A stretch of 64,000 nucleotides of DNA from Methylomicrobium sp035916875. Its GTDB lineage: Bacteria; Pseudomonadota; Gammaproteobacteria; Methylococcales; Methylomonadaceae. Below, piece after piece: positions 35,878 through 45,148 of this stretch. Location of the stretch: positions 124,001 to 188,000 of the forward strand of contig NZ_JAXUHN010000094.1 of the NCBI RefSeq assembly GCF_035916875.1, in the 5' to 3' direction. Within the stretch, counting starts at the first letter, position 1. Each line of letters begins with the position of its first letter. The translations under genes were made by a program, and so were the position numbers. The notes beneath the pieces were generated by a model, which did not search any database, had not been told where the DNA came from, and was given only the letters and a program-made list of their open reading frames with translations.

Positions 35878-38800
35878 ATGCAGGACATACCCCTGGCATC
35901 AGCAATCCACGAAGAAGCCGGCGATGCCGCACTGCGCGCCGAGATCGGCCGTATTTTGCACGAGCTGGATCATGTATTGCCCGGGCAAGCGCCGATTCTC
36001 GATTTTGTGCACCATAATACGCTGCACGGTTATCAGCATCTGCCTTTCGAAGAAGCATTGGCGGAAGCCGAGCGGATCACCGGAATTTGCGGCTATCTGC
36101 CCGAAAGCAAGTTCCGGGGTTATTATCGGCAAGGCCGGATCAGCGATGACGATTTGTTTGCCGCGCTACCGCAAGATGCGGATTCGAACGCCGAAGAGCT
36201 CGTTTGTACGGTCAACGGCAAAAAAATTCTGCGTCGGGATGTTTACCGGATCGCCATGCTGTTTGATCTGGAGCCGATCACCGAAAGCCAGTTGAACTGG
36301 AATATCGAGGAACTGGGTGCGTTGGACGCGATACAACAGGATGTGCCGAAGCAGGTCAGGGCCTGTTTCTTGGGCGAGGATGCAACGTCCATCGGCGAAA
36401 AAAATCGGGTCCGTCAGCTTTGGAACCGCATACTGGCGAAGCTGAACCTCGACGAAACGGTTCCGCACCCTGAAAACCTGCTCGATTTGTCCCGGGAGCA
36501 GGCCGAGGCGTGGCTGGCCTTGGCGATGCGGGATCAGCCGGACGGCGCCGCTCAAACCTTGCATGAAATGATGCGCAGGGAAGCCGGCGCAACCTTGAGC
36601 CGTTTTATCGCAGAAGTCGGCGAGAGACTGACTTTAGGCGGTTTTATTCGGGCGATCACCGGCATCGATATTCTCGAAGTTATCCGGCCGCAGCTTATTC
36701 GGATCTGCGCCTCGGCGATGGACGAAGGCATGGCGCCCTGGCAACTGCCGGAGCGCGATTCATTGGGGCTTTATGCCGGCTGGCGCAAAATGTTTCGGTG
36801 CGATGTGAATCCGGTTTTTCTCGAGTTGCCGGAGTGGTCCGGATTGGTGGATAAACTTCCCGAGGACGCAGTCGATGCAATCATCGAGCAGTTGACCTAT
36901 CTGAATCTTCCGCGCGCCAAATGGACAGGCTATTTGCAGCGCTTGGCGCTCGAATTGCCGGGCTGGTCGGGCATGATCAATTGGCGGCAGCAGCATCCAG
37001 GTTATCTAATTGGCAACCATACGGACGTTAGCCTTGCCGATTATCTGGCGATCCGGCTGGTCTACGACCGGCTTTGGCTCGGCCAAATTTGCCGGGATGT
37101 CTGGAAAATTGAGGCCAGACTCAATGCGATCGAAAGCTACTTCCGGAAAAATCTTTCCGAGCTTATGGTGCGAAGTGAATTGTACAAAGGCGAGTTGCCG
37201 GAATACCTCGCACAAAAAGCCAAGGCATTGATACTCCGTGCCCGTTCCGAGCGGCATTTTAAACCCGAATGGCAGGAGCTTTCCGATCAGATCCGTACTT
37301 GGCAATTGAGTCCTCTGGCCAGGCGAAAGGACCGGCATTACCACTGGAGCAGCGGCTGGCAACTGTTCCGCCTCTGTCAGCATTTGGGTATGACCGGAGC
37401 CGCGGTCGAAGCCTTGCCTCAAGGCGAGGTCGAGGCATTGCTCAAGCTGTTGAATGCATTTACATTCGCCGAGCGCGGCAAGGTCTGGCTGACGGCTTAC
37501 GAGCGAAATTACCGCGAAAAACTGTTTCAGGCATTGAGCGCCAATCGGGGGCGGGGGCGTTGGGCCAGTCGCAGGCAGGGGCCGGAGGCGCAATTGATTT
37601 TTTGCATGGATGAGCGCGAGGAAAGTTTTCGGAGGCATCTCGAAGAAGTGAATCCTGCCGTAGAAACGCTCGGAGCGGCCGGTTTTTTCGGCATACCTAT
37701 GTATTACAAGGGACTCGACGACACCAAAACATCGCCGCTGTGCCCGGTCGTCGTGACGCCCGCCCACGAGGTGCGGGAAGTCGCGCGTTCTGGATGCGAG
37801 GAAGATTTACGGCGGCATAGCGAAGGGCGTAAGCTGAATCTGGGGTTGGGCAATCTGTTGCATCACGGTTTACGCCGCAACTTCATGTCCGCGCATCTTA
37901 TGATCGATGCGTTTGCTCCTGCGGTTTTGCTTGGCTTATTGGCAAAGTCCTTACTGCCTAAACCGCAAAACCGCTTGCTGGGCCGCTTGGCCGGAGCCGT
38001 GGCGCCGGAGGTGCCGACGCGGCTGGTATTTGTCGCGACGGATCAACAGCCTGCCGTGCCGGCGCTTGCGAAACCGGGCTTTACCGATACGGAACAGGCC
38101 GACCGGGTTGCTGGTTTCTTGAAAAGCACCGGCTTGACCCATGGATTCTCGCCATTGGTCGTACTGGTCGGGCACGGTTCGAGCAGCCAGAACAACCCGC
38201 ACCGGGCCGCCTATGACTGCGGCGCCTGCAGCGGGCGGCATGGCGGTCCGAACGCGCGCGTGTTTGCGGCGATGGCGAACCGGCAGGAAATCCGCAAACT
38301 TTTGGGCGAACGCGGCATCGATGTGCCGGCGGACACCTGGTTTATCGGTGCTGAACATAATACCTGCAACGAAGAAATCATCTGGTTCGATCAAAACGAT
38401 CTGCCTACAGCGCTGCAACCGGCTTTGCAGAGACTCCGCGACACCTTGTCCGAGGTGCGCCGGAGGTCCGCGCATGAACGCTGCCGGCGGCTGGCTTCCG
38501 CGCCGCGTAATCCGACGCCGGAAGAGGCATTGGCGCATATCGAGGAACGTGCCGACGATTTTTCGCAGGCGCGGCCGGAACTGGGACATGCGACGAACGC
38601 TTGTGCGCTGGTCGGCCGCCGGTCGATTACTCAGGGCGCTTTTTTCGATCGCCGGATGTTTTTGATTTCTTACGATCCGACGCAGGATCCGGAAGGACTT
38701 ATCGTCGAAAATATTCTGCTGGCGGTAGGGCCGGTCGGGGCCGGCATCAATCTGGAGTATTACTTTTCGACCATAGATAACGACCGTTTCGGTTGCGGCA

Positions 38801-39189
38801 CCAAAGTGCCGCATAATGTGATCGGACTCTTCGGTGTGATGGAAGGCGCGAGCAGCGATCTGCGCACCGGCTTGCCGAGCCAGATGATCGAAATTCACGA
38901 GCCGATGCGCCTGCAAGTGATCGTGGATGCCAAGACTGCCGTTTTGGAACAAATTTATCAGCGCCAGGCCCCGCTTCGCGAGTTGATCGCAAACGGCTGG
39001 ATTCATTTAAGTTCGATCGACCCCGAAACAGGAGAAATCTTCATGTTCGAACGCGGCAGAGGCTTTGTGCGCTGGCAAGGGGGAGACATGCCGATTTTGA
39101 CGGTCGAAAATTCGCAAGCCGCCTACCGCGACCAAACGGGGCCGGTCGCGCCGGTTTTGATCAGACAACCGGTTGCCGCGGGGGGCTAA
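35878..39189 (+). CDS. Large DabA-type inorganic-carbon transporter subunit
   Basis: An 1103-residue DUF2309 protein, about 230 residues longer than the DabA encoded next door; the extra length lies mainly ahead of the active-site half (between about residues 100 and 560). The zinc-site residues are conserved: Cys576 and Asp578 in FCMDERE, His766 in GHGSSS and Cys781 in YDCGAC, again 15 apart. The N-terminal ILDFVHHNTLHGYQ motif matches the family. It is flanked on both sides by antiporter-like membrane genes (gaps of 8 and 2 bases). CO2 hydration coupled to ion flow is inferred from the family. Confidence 0.9.
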   Translation: MQDIPLASAIHEEAGDAALRAEIGRILHELDHVLPGQAPILDFVHHNTLHGYQHLPFEEALAEAERITGICGYLPESKFRGYYRQGRISDDDLFAALPQDADSNAEELVCTVNGKKILRRDVYRIAMLFDLEPITESQLNWNIEELGALDAIQQDVPKQVRACFLGEDATSIGEKNRVRQLWNRILAKLNLDETVPHPENLLDLSREQAEAWLALAMRDQPDGAAQTLHEMMRREAGATLSRFIAEVGERLTLGGFIRAITGIDILEVIRPQLIRICASAMDEGMAPWQLPERDSLGLYAGWRKMFRCDVNPVFLELPEWSGLVDKLPEDAVDAIIEQLTYLNLPRAKWTGYLQRLALELPGWSGMINWRQQHPGYLIGNHTDVSLADYLAIRLVYDRLWLGQICRDVWKIEARLNAIESYFRKNLSELMVRSELYKGELPEYLAQKAKALILRARSERHFKPEWQELSDQIRTWQLSPLARRKDRHYHWSSGWQLFRLCQHLGMTGAAVEALPQGEVEALLKLLNAFTFAERGKVWLTAYERNYREKLFQALSANRGRGRWASRRQGPEAQLIFCMDEREESFRRHLEEVNPAVETLGAAGFFGIPMYYKGLDDTKTSPLCPVVVTPAHEVREVARSGCEEDLRRHSEGRKLNLGLGNLLHHGLRRNFMSAHLMIDAFAPAVLLGLLAKSLLPKPQNRLLGRLAGAVAPEVPTRLVFVATDQQPAVPALAKPGFTDTEQADRVAGFLKSTGLTHGFSPLVVLVGHGSSSQNNPHRAAYDCGACSGRHGGPNARVFAAMANRQEIRKLLGERGIDVPADTWFIGAEHNTCNEEIIWFDQNDLPTALQPALQRLRDTLSEVRRRSAHERCRRLASAPRNPTPEEALAHIEERADDFSQARPELGHATNACALVGRRSITQGAFFDRRMFLISYDPTQDPEGLIVENILLAVGPVGAGINLEYYFSTIDNDRFGCGTKVPHNVIGLFGVMEGASSDLRTGLPSQMIEIHEPMRLQVIVDAKTAVLEQIYQRQAPLRELIANGWIHLSSIDPETGEIFMFERGRGFVRWQGGDMPILTVENSQAAYRDQTGPVAPVLIRQPVAAGG

Positions 39190-39191
39190 GC

Positions 39192-40754
39192 ATGGATTCT
39201 CTGGTTATCCTGATCCCTTTACTGCCTTTCAGCGCCGCGGCGATACTGGGCCTTGGCATCTTGTTCGATTGGCTGACCGGCGAAGAAAAAGAAGGGGCGA
39301 GCGCCGGCATCGCGTTGTGGGCCGTTACGATGTCCGGTCTTTTGTCATTGACTTTGTACGGCGCGGATGTACTCGGAATGAACCGTGGTTCGTTCATTCT
39401 TGGAACCTGGCTGCAAAGCGATACGTTCGAAATTTCAATCAACTTCCTGACCCACGGTTTCGGGCTTCGATTATCCGCTTTATTCGGGATCATTCTAGCC
39501 GTGGTGCTCCGCTTTTCGGTCAATTATATGCACCGGGAAGTTGGTTTTCACCGTTTCTTTTTTGTGTTGACGCTGTTTTCGGGGGCGATGCAGTGGCTGG
39601 TGTTGTCCGGAAACGCGGTCGGTACTTTCATGGGTTGGGAAATCGCCGGTCTGTGCTCCTATTTGTTGATTGCTTATGCCTATGACCGTCCGGTCGCCGC
39701 CGCGAATGCGGCGCGTGTTTTCGTCACGAGCCGTATCGGTGACGCAGCTTTCGTGATCGGAATCGGGTTAAGCTACGCCTTTGCGGAAAGCGTCGATTGG
39801 ATGAAATTGAATGCGCTGTCCAAACAATTGTCGACGGGCGAGGCGACCGGCATTGCATTTTGTTTTGCCCTCGCAGCGTTAGTCAAATCCGCGCAGTTGC
39901 CGTTCACGCCCTGGTTGCTGCGCGCTCTGGAAGGTCCGACGCCTTCGAGCGCGGTCTTCTACGGATCGGTGATGGTGCATGCCGGCGTTTTTTTGGTTTA
40001 CCTGTTGCAGCCGCTTTTTGAAATGTCGCCATTTGCGATGGCTACGCTGGCCGTGGTCGGTTTGGCGACAGCGGTTTACAGTTATCTGCTCGGATTCACT
40101 CAAACCGATGTGAAGACCTCATTGATTGCGGCGACCTCGGTTCAATTGGGATTGATGTTTTTGGAGTGCGGTTTGGGGTTCTGGCAATTGGCGGGCTGGC
40201 ATTTATGCGCGCATGTAATCGTTCGCGCCTATCAATTATTGGCTGCGCCATCGCTGATGCACAATATTCTGGATAATCCGATCAAACCGGTTAAGCCCGC
40301 GCTGGCCAAACACTACTGGGCTTATACCGTCTCGTTGCAGCGGTTCTGGCTCGATTCCCTGATCGATTGTGTGTTGGTCAGGCCGATAGGGCGCTTGTCG
40401 CACGATCTCCGCTATTTCGATGACTATATCATCGACCGGATTCTAGGCTCCCCCGCCCCCGCGATACGTGCGATTTCGTCGCTGGCGCAATATGAAGAGC
40501 AAAAGATTGGAGCGCGCCTGAATGACGAGTCCGACCAGTTTGCGCAAGGCAGCGGTCTGGCCGGCAAACTGGCCGAATGGACATCGGCGGTGATTCATGG
40601 TTTTGAAAGCCGTTATATGCTGCGTGGCTATGGTAAAAATGCCGCGGATTTCGGCAGAAGGGTCGGGCAATCCGCCAATCGCTTTGAAGCCTATATTATA
40701 AGGCCGCGCTACCTGGTGCTGTTTGTATTCATAACTCTGATGGCCGCATTTTGA
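39192..40754 (+). CDS. NuoL-like (DabB-like) antiporter subunit
   Basis: A 520-residue inner-membrane protein of the NuoL type, shorter than the 638-residue DabB next door. Motifs include GTFMGWEIAGLCSYLLIAYA, VKSAQLPFTPWLLRALEGPT and PSSAVFYGSVMVHAG. After about residue 380 the C-terminal third is amphipathic (RYFDDYIIDRILG and following), then ends in one hydrophobic helix, which may replace the long NuoL lateral helix. It begins 2 bases after the large dabA, which is the position of dabB in simpler operons. Confidence 0.88.
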   Translation: MDSLVILIPLLPFSAAAILGLGILFDWLTGEEKEGASAGIALWAVTMSGLLSLTLYGADVLGMNRGSFILGTWLQSDTFEISINFLTHGFGLRLSALFGIILAVVLRFSVNYMHREVGFHRFFFVLTLFSGAMQWLVLSGNAVGTFMGWEIAGLCSYLLIAYAYDRPVAAANAARVFVTSRIGDAAFVIGIGLSYAFAESVDWMKLNALSKQLSTGEATGIAFCFALAALVKSAQLPFTPWLLRALEGPTPSSAVFYGSVMVHAGVFLVYLLQPLFEMSPFAMATLAVVGLATAVYSYLLGFTQTDVKTSLIAATSVQLGLMFLECGLGFWQLAGWHLCAHVIVRAYQLLAAPSLMHNILDNPIKPVKPALAKHYWAYTVSLQRFWLDSLIDCVLVRPIGRLSHDLRYFDDYIIDRILGSPAPAIRAISSLAQYEEQKIGARLNDESDQFAQGSGLAGKLAEWTSAVIHGFESRYMLRGYGKNAADFGRRVGQSANRFEAYIIRPRYLVLFVFITLMAAF

Positions 40755-40761
40755 GGCGCTG

Positions 40762-42351
40762 ATGTATTTCCCCGTTAATCCCTGGCCCGAAGCGGCGGCC
40801 TTTCCCGTACTGACTGCGATGACGCTGACGCCGCTTGCCGCAATGGTCGGGGTGCTCTGTTCGCGCTCGTTGACGGCAGCCTTGCGTTTCGGTTTTGCCG
40901 GCACGTCGTTGACCGTGTTGTTGAGCATCTATTTACTCGTGGTATTCGATTCGGAAGTTTCCGGCATCAATTTGTTCGAACAGGCGAATTTTGCGGGATT
41001 GAGCTATACGGTAGGGGTTGACGGCGTCAATATTCTGTTCATTCCGCTGACCGCCGTGATCGCTTTTTTGGTGCTGCTCTATACCTTTTCGCATGCGCAA
41101 AATCGTTATCGGGATCGTTTTTATGTGGTCAGCGTGCTGGGCTATGAAACCGTGCTGATCGGCGCGTTTGCGTCTTTAAACGTCATGCAGTTCTGGATCT
41201 GGAGCGTCTTGGAATTGGTCCCGGTGGTTTATTTGACGCTGCACTCCGGCACCGGACTGCGCCGCCGTTGGGCGGTTGACCGCTTCCTGCAATACTGGCT
41301 TAGCGGTTTTCTGATGACCTTGACCGGATTTTTACTGCTGGCGTTCGGTCTGATCGATTCCGAGCATCCTTTGACTTTCGACTGGCTCACGATCAAACAG
41401 AACAATGCGTATCTGCATGACGAAGCTTTGATCTTTGTGCTGCTGTTTTATGGGTTTGCGATTCGAATGCCGTTGTTTCCGTTTCACGGCTGGTTGCCGG
41501 TTCTGGCAGAACACGGCACGGTCGCCAGCTGTGCGATTTTTCTGGTCGGCCTGAAGCTTGGGATTTTTGCGGTGCTGCGGTTTATTTTACCGATCTTGCC
41601 CGGGGTTGCCGAAGACTGGGCCGGACTGGTGCTGACATTGGCGTTGATCAGTACTTTCTACGGCGCGGTGATGGCTTTACTGCAAATCAATATCCGGCGT
41701 TTGTTGGCGTTTGCAGTGCTCAGCCAAACCGGCATTTTGGTGATTGGGCTGTTCTGCTTTAACGATTTTGGCCTGGAAGGCAGTATCATGCTATCGGTCG
41801 CTTACGGCCTGGCGACCGCTGGTATGCTGTTCAGCGTCGGCCTGATCTATGAACGGACCGGTACCGCGCTGATGCCTAGGCTTGGCGGCTTGTTCGACTC
41901 GAATCTGACGTTGGGTATGTTGTTTCTGGTGTCGTCGCTGAGCACGTTGGTCAAGCCGGGAACACCGGGCTTCGATGCGACCCATCTCATCATCGAAGGC
42001 ACCATCGAAGAATATGGCTGGCTGTTGGCGATTGCGATATTGACCGGCAACTTACTGGCGGCGGCCTTTATTCTTTGGGCTTTCCAGCGCATCTTTTTAG
42101 CCAGTTCCAAACGTTTTGCACAACCTTATTCGAGTTTGCACCATCCGGTGTTGAAAGAACGCCTGATTACTGTGGTGATTTGCCTCTTACTGATCGGCAC
42201 CGGTTTTTATATGCGGCCCTGGCTCAGGCTTGTTGATCAGGATGCGTCGATGATTACGAAGGGTTATCCGATTCACAGTTCGATGCCGCATGGACAACCG
42301 GCGGAAGAACCGCAACCGGATGAGATTCGGCCCGAGGATGAACAGTTATGA
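40762..42351 (+). CDS. NuoM-like antiporter subunit (second)
   Basis: A 529-residue membrane protein with about 14 helices. It is the most diverged of the set: the usual FWE motif reads FWIWSVLELVPVVYLTL, but the Glu is kept; FAIRMPLFPFHGWLPVLAEHG and AFAVLSQTGILV correspond to the NuoM channel motifs. The last 30 residues are acidic (EEPQPDEIRPEDEQL). It follows the NuoL-like gene by 7 bases and overlaps the next gene by four, so all are translated together. Confidence 0.85.
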   Translation: MYFPVNPWPEAAAFPVLTAMTLTPLAAMVGVLCSRSLTAALRFGFAGTSLTVLLSIYLLVVFDSEVSGINLFEQANFAGLSYTVGVDGVNILFIPLTAVIAFLVLLYTFSHAQNRYRDRFYVVSVLGYETVLIGAFASLNVMQFWIWSVLELVPVVYLTLHSGTGLRRRWAVDRFLQYWLSGFLMTLTGFLLLAFGLIDSEHPLTFDWLTIKQNNAYLHDEALIFVLLFYGFAIRMPLFPFHGWLPVLAEHGTVASCAIFLVGLKLGIFAVLRFILPILPGVAEDWAGLVLTLALISTFYGAVMALLQINIRRLLAFAVLSQTGILVIGLFCFNDFGLEGSIMLSVAYGLATAGMLFSVGLIYERTGTALMPRLGGLFDSNLTLGMLFLVSSLSTLVKPGTPGFDATHLIIEGTIEEYGWLLAIAILTGNLLAAAFILWAFQRIFLASSKRFAQPYSSLHHPVLKERLITVVICLLLIGTGFYMRPWLRLVDQDASMITKGYPIHSSMPHGQPAEEPQPDEIRPEDEQL

Positions 42352-43910
42352 ATGGGGCAGAGTTTCCGTTGCTTAGCATTCTTGTCTGGCTGCCTTTGGC
42401 CGGTGCGGTTTTAGTCGGCTTTATCCGAAATCGACAGGCAGCCAAATGGGGCGCATTGCTGGTTGCCGGTTTCGAATTGGCCGTTGCGCTGTTCGCTGTC
42501 GACCGATTTCAGTCAGATAGCGGCAACGAGTTGCAATGGGTCGAACACCATGCCTGGATCGAGCGTTTGAACATCGAGTATTTTCTCGGTGTCGATGGTG
42601 TCTCGATCCTGATGTTGCCGCTGTCGGCGTTGTTGACCTTATTGACTCTGCTCGCAACATGGAATTCGGTGCAGCGCCTGCCGCATTTCCATCTGGCTCT
42701 GCTGCTGGCGCTCGAAGGCATCACCATGGGCGTGTTTACAGCGATGGACATGATGCTGTTCTTTTTGTTTTGGGAACTGACTCTGCCGCCGATCTTCTTT
42801 TTGATCGGGCTGTGGGGCATCGGCCCCGGTCGGCGCAATGCGGCGATGAAATACACGCTGGTCATGCTGTTCGGCGGGGTTGCCTTATTGTTTGCGATCA
42901 TTCTGCTCGCGTTCAATCATGTTGAAGCGATACAAGGCGCTGTTCCTAACGATCTGGCATTTAGTCTGCCGGTGCTGCTGACCACGCCGTTATCCGGTCA
43001 TAGGGAAGCGGCGGTATTTTTGTTGTTGATGCTCGGGTTTGCGGTCAAGGCGCCATTGCCGCCTTTTCATACTTGGCTGCCGACCGTAGCGATGGAAGGC
43101 TCTACGCAGATGACCGCATTGTTGACCGGTCTAAAACTCGGCGTTTATGGCATCGTCCGCTTTGCTTTGCCTCTCGCGCCGACCGCGGCGGTCGAATACA
43201 ACTGGGCGCTCGGCATCATCGGCGCGGTCACGCTGATCTACGGTGCGTTGGTCGCTTTGCAGCAAAGCAATTTACGCCGCTTGTTGGCTTATGCCAGCAT
43301 CAGTCATATCGGCCTAATCGTCGTCGGTCTGTCTTCGCTGAACTTGCAGGGCATTCAGGGGGCGCTGTTCCAATTGGTCAATTTTTCGGTCGATGCGAGC
43401 GCCTTGATGCTGATTGCCGGCTTCATTCACCACCGTCTGGGCAGTACCGAAAGAATTCACATGGGCGGACTCGCCAAAGTGATGCCGCGTTTGACCGGCT
43501 TTTATTTTCTGTTCATGCTGGCTAGCTTGGGATTGCCAGGAACCGACGGCTTTCCTGCCGAATTGTTGCTTGTCGTCAGCGCTTTGACCTCCCACCCGAG
43601 CCTCGCCATTGCCGCGCTGGCCGGAACCGTCCTCAGCGCTGCCTATATGCTCTCGTTTACGCGCCGCGCCTTCATGGGGCCGACCGCAAGCGCTGCGGTC
43701 AATCAATTGCAGGACCTGCGCCCGCGCGAACTCGGCGTTCTCTGTCTGTTCGGAGCGCTGGTCATTTCATTCGGGCTGTGGCCCAATATGATTTTGGATA
43801 ATCAGAAAGCGGCAGCCGAAGCCTGGCTGAATCATTTACTCGAACCGCCGACGTCGGACGGCAGCGATTTCGACGAAGAAAGCGTTTTGAATTCGGAAAC
43901 CGCAGAATGA
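42348..43910 (+). CDS. NuoM-like antiporter subunit (third)
   Basis: A 520-residue membrane protein close to canonical NuoM: FFLFWELTLPPIFFLIGLWG holds the conserved Glu, FAVKAPLPPFHTWLPTVAMEG and AYASISHIGLIV are the channel motifs. The C-terminus is acidic (SDGSDFDEESVLNSE). Start overlaps the previous gene (ATGA). With the two other NuoM-like proteins and the NuoL-like protein it gives four potential ion-translocating subunits in one DabA operon and no redox subunits, unlike respiratory complex I. Confidence 0.87.
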   Translation: MNGAEFPLLSILVWLPLAGAVLVGFIRNRQAAKWGALLVAGFELAVALFAVDRFQSDSGNELQWVEHHAWIERLNIEYFLGVDGVSILMLPLSALLTLLTLLATWNSVQRLPHFHLALLLALEGITMGVFTAMDMMLFFLFWELTLPPIFFLIGLWGIGPGRRNAAMKYTLVMLFGGVALLFAIILLAFNHVEAIQGAVPNDLAFSLPVLLTTPLSGHREAAVFLLLMLGFAVKAPLPPFHTWLPTVAMEGSTQMTALLTGLKLGVYGIVRFALPLAPTAAVEYNWALGIIGAVTLIYGALVALQQSNLRRLLAYASISHIGLIVVGLSSLNLQGIQGALFQLVNFSVDASALMLIAGFIHHRLGSTERIHMGGLAKVMPRLTGFYFLFMLASLGLPGTDGFPAELLLVVSALTSHPSLAIAALAGTVLSAAYMLSFTRRAFMGPTASAAVNQLQDLRPRELGVLCLFGALVISFGLWPNMILDNQKAAAEAWLNHLLEPPTSDGSDFDEESVLNSETAE

Positions 43911-44653
43911 CCTGGCATTTTGGAGGCATTGATGCTCGTTCGCTTACAGTCAGTCCGGTTCGTATGATTCTCATTCCGTTGCCCGGTTGTTTTTGAAAAC
44001 CCTCTATCTAAACGTCTGGTGATTTGTTGTTAAGATCTTATTTTACAGTCTTGACATTGGACTAAAGTCCAATAGTTTGTTTACTTGCACTGGGATATAC
44101 TGACTCTATGGGAAATATGAAGCATAGTCTAGGTTGCTAAGTATTTATACTGATTGTGTTTTCATATAACAAGACACAGAAGGTAGAGAAATCAAAACAG
44201 GTTCAAGGAGTAAGTGGTTAGCAACAAGTTCGGCGGCATTCAAGTTTCTGCGGCATCGTTTTAGCTTTCACCGTTAGTAACGAGTGTCTGTAAACTTGTT
44301 ACGAGTCGCTTACAATAACTTGCCATGATAACTCTGTTCTGAAATCCGCTTTGTCTGAATAATTGCGGGGGCAATATTGCTGGTGAAATCCCGAATGCCG
44401 CGCGCTATCCTTGGTCGCGCCCGATGGGGCGAAATGGAGTGGCCAAGGTGAGGGAGCGCGGCAATTAAGCCAGTGATATAAATGCCAACGCCAGTTAAAC
44501 CATTTGACATTATTCTTATCTAGTAATAATGTTAGCGCAAAGGGATTTATAGCTGTCTTATCTCTTTTGCTCGACTCAGTGGATTAAATTTCCGGCCGAA
44601 CTTGTTTCGGCGAGAAATTGTCTGATTGTTTAAAATTTTAGGAGGAATCAAAA
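43911..44653. other. Gene-free region after the dab-like operon
   Basis: About 740 A/T-rich bases. It holds a perfect palindrome at 44056-44073 with a -10-like box downstream (listed separately), a 16-codon open frame from GTG 44214 that follows AAGGAG at very short spacing, imperfect direct repeats near 44278-44320 (GTAACGAGTG and GTTACGAGTC), and AGGAGG before the next gene. No terminator was found after the operon. A leftward 66-codon frame at 44310-44510 looks spurious. Confidence 0.5.
44056..44101 (+). promoter_or_regulatory. Candidate operator plus -10 box for the TIGR04073/OmpA genes
   Basis: ATTGGACT-AA-AGTCCAAT (44056-44073) is a perfect 8-2-8 dyad. TATACT at 44096-44101 is a good -10 with no -35 at the right distance, and the dyad centre falls at about -43, where class II activators bind. 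TTGACA (44051-44056) just left of the dyad may be a second promoter element. The start codon is about 550 bases away, so the leader would be long. Confidence 0.4.
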
Positions 44654-45088
44654 ATGAACAACAAACACCTCTATGGCATCTGTGTTCTTGCAGGCGCTCT
44701 GTTGTCGGCGGGGCCGTCTCATGCAGATGAGCAGCATACCTATCTGTCTGGTTTTACGTCCAAGGTAAGTCAGGGATTTTTCAATACGACTGCAGGGTGG
44801 ATTGAAATTCCCAAGAATATTGTCAACATCAGTCATGATCAAAATATTTTTGTCGGTTGTTCCTGGGGGCTGCTCCGGGGCGTTGGGCATGCCGTCAGCC
44901 GTACCGTTCTCGGCGTGGGTGAACTAATTACGTCTCCCATCCCAACCGACGAATTCATTTCACCGCCCTATGTCTGGGACCGTTTTAGCGAGGATACCCG
45001 TTATTTTGGTGTGCATTATCCCGGTTTCTGGACCACTTATGGTCCATTGGATGATGGCGATGACGACGCTCGCTCAACGGCCCATTAG
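44654..45088 (+). CDS. Exosortase-system-associated protein, TIGR04073-like
   Basis: A 144-residue exported protein with a signal peptide over residues 1-24 (cleavage near SHA-DE). The mature part carries the TIGR04073 hallmarks: TTAGWIEIPKNI, FVGCSWGLLRGVGHAV and RTVLGVGELITSPIP. The family was named for its co-occurrence with exosortase/PEP-CTERM systems; function unknown, probably periplasmic or outer-membrane. Strong AGGAGG site. No exosortase is in the window. An OmpA-like lipoprotein gene follows after 60 bases. Confidence 0.82.
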   Translation: MNNKHLYGICVLAGALLSAGPSHADEQHTYLSGFTSKVSQGFFNTTAGWIEIPKNIVNISHDQNIFVGCSWGLLRGVGHAVSRTVLGVGELITSPIPTDEFISPPYVWDRFSEDTRYFGVHYPGFWTTYGPLDDGDDDARSTAH

Positions 45089-45148
45089 AAAATCGTTGCA
45101 TGCTTTCGCCATGTAACTGCGGTTGATTTGGATTAAGAGGATAAGATC

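Noticed and set aside
37951..39006. 351-codon leftward open frame inside the large dabA
   Set aside because: Antisense shadow; the plus strand holds the conserved DabA active site.
29199..43910. NuoL/NuoM-like genes as a respiratory complex I operon
   Set aside because: No NuoA-K, N or redox subunits are present, and both groups are coupled to DabA genes.
44214..44264. 16-codon frame after AAGGAG, a possible leader peptide
   Set aside because: Ribosome-site spacing is only three bases and there is no run of a regulatory amino acid or attenuator hairpin next to it.
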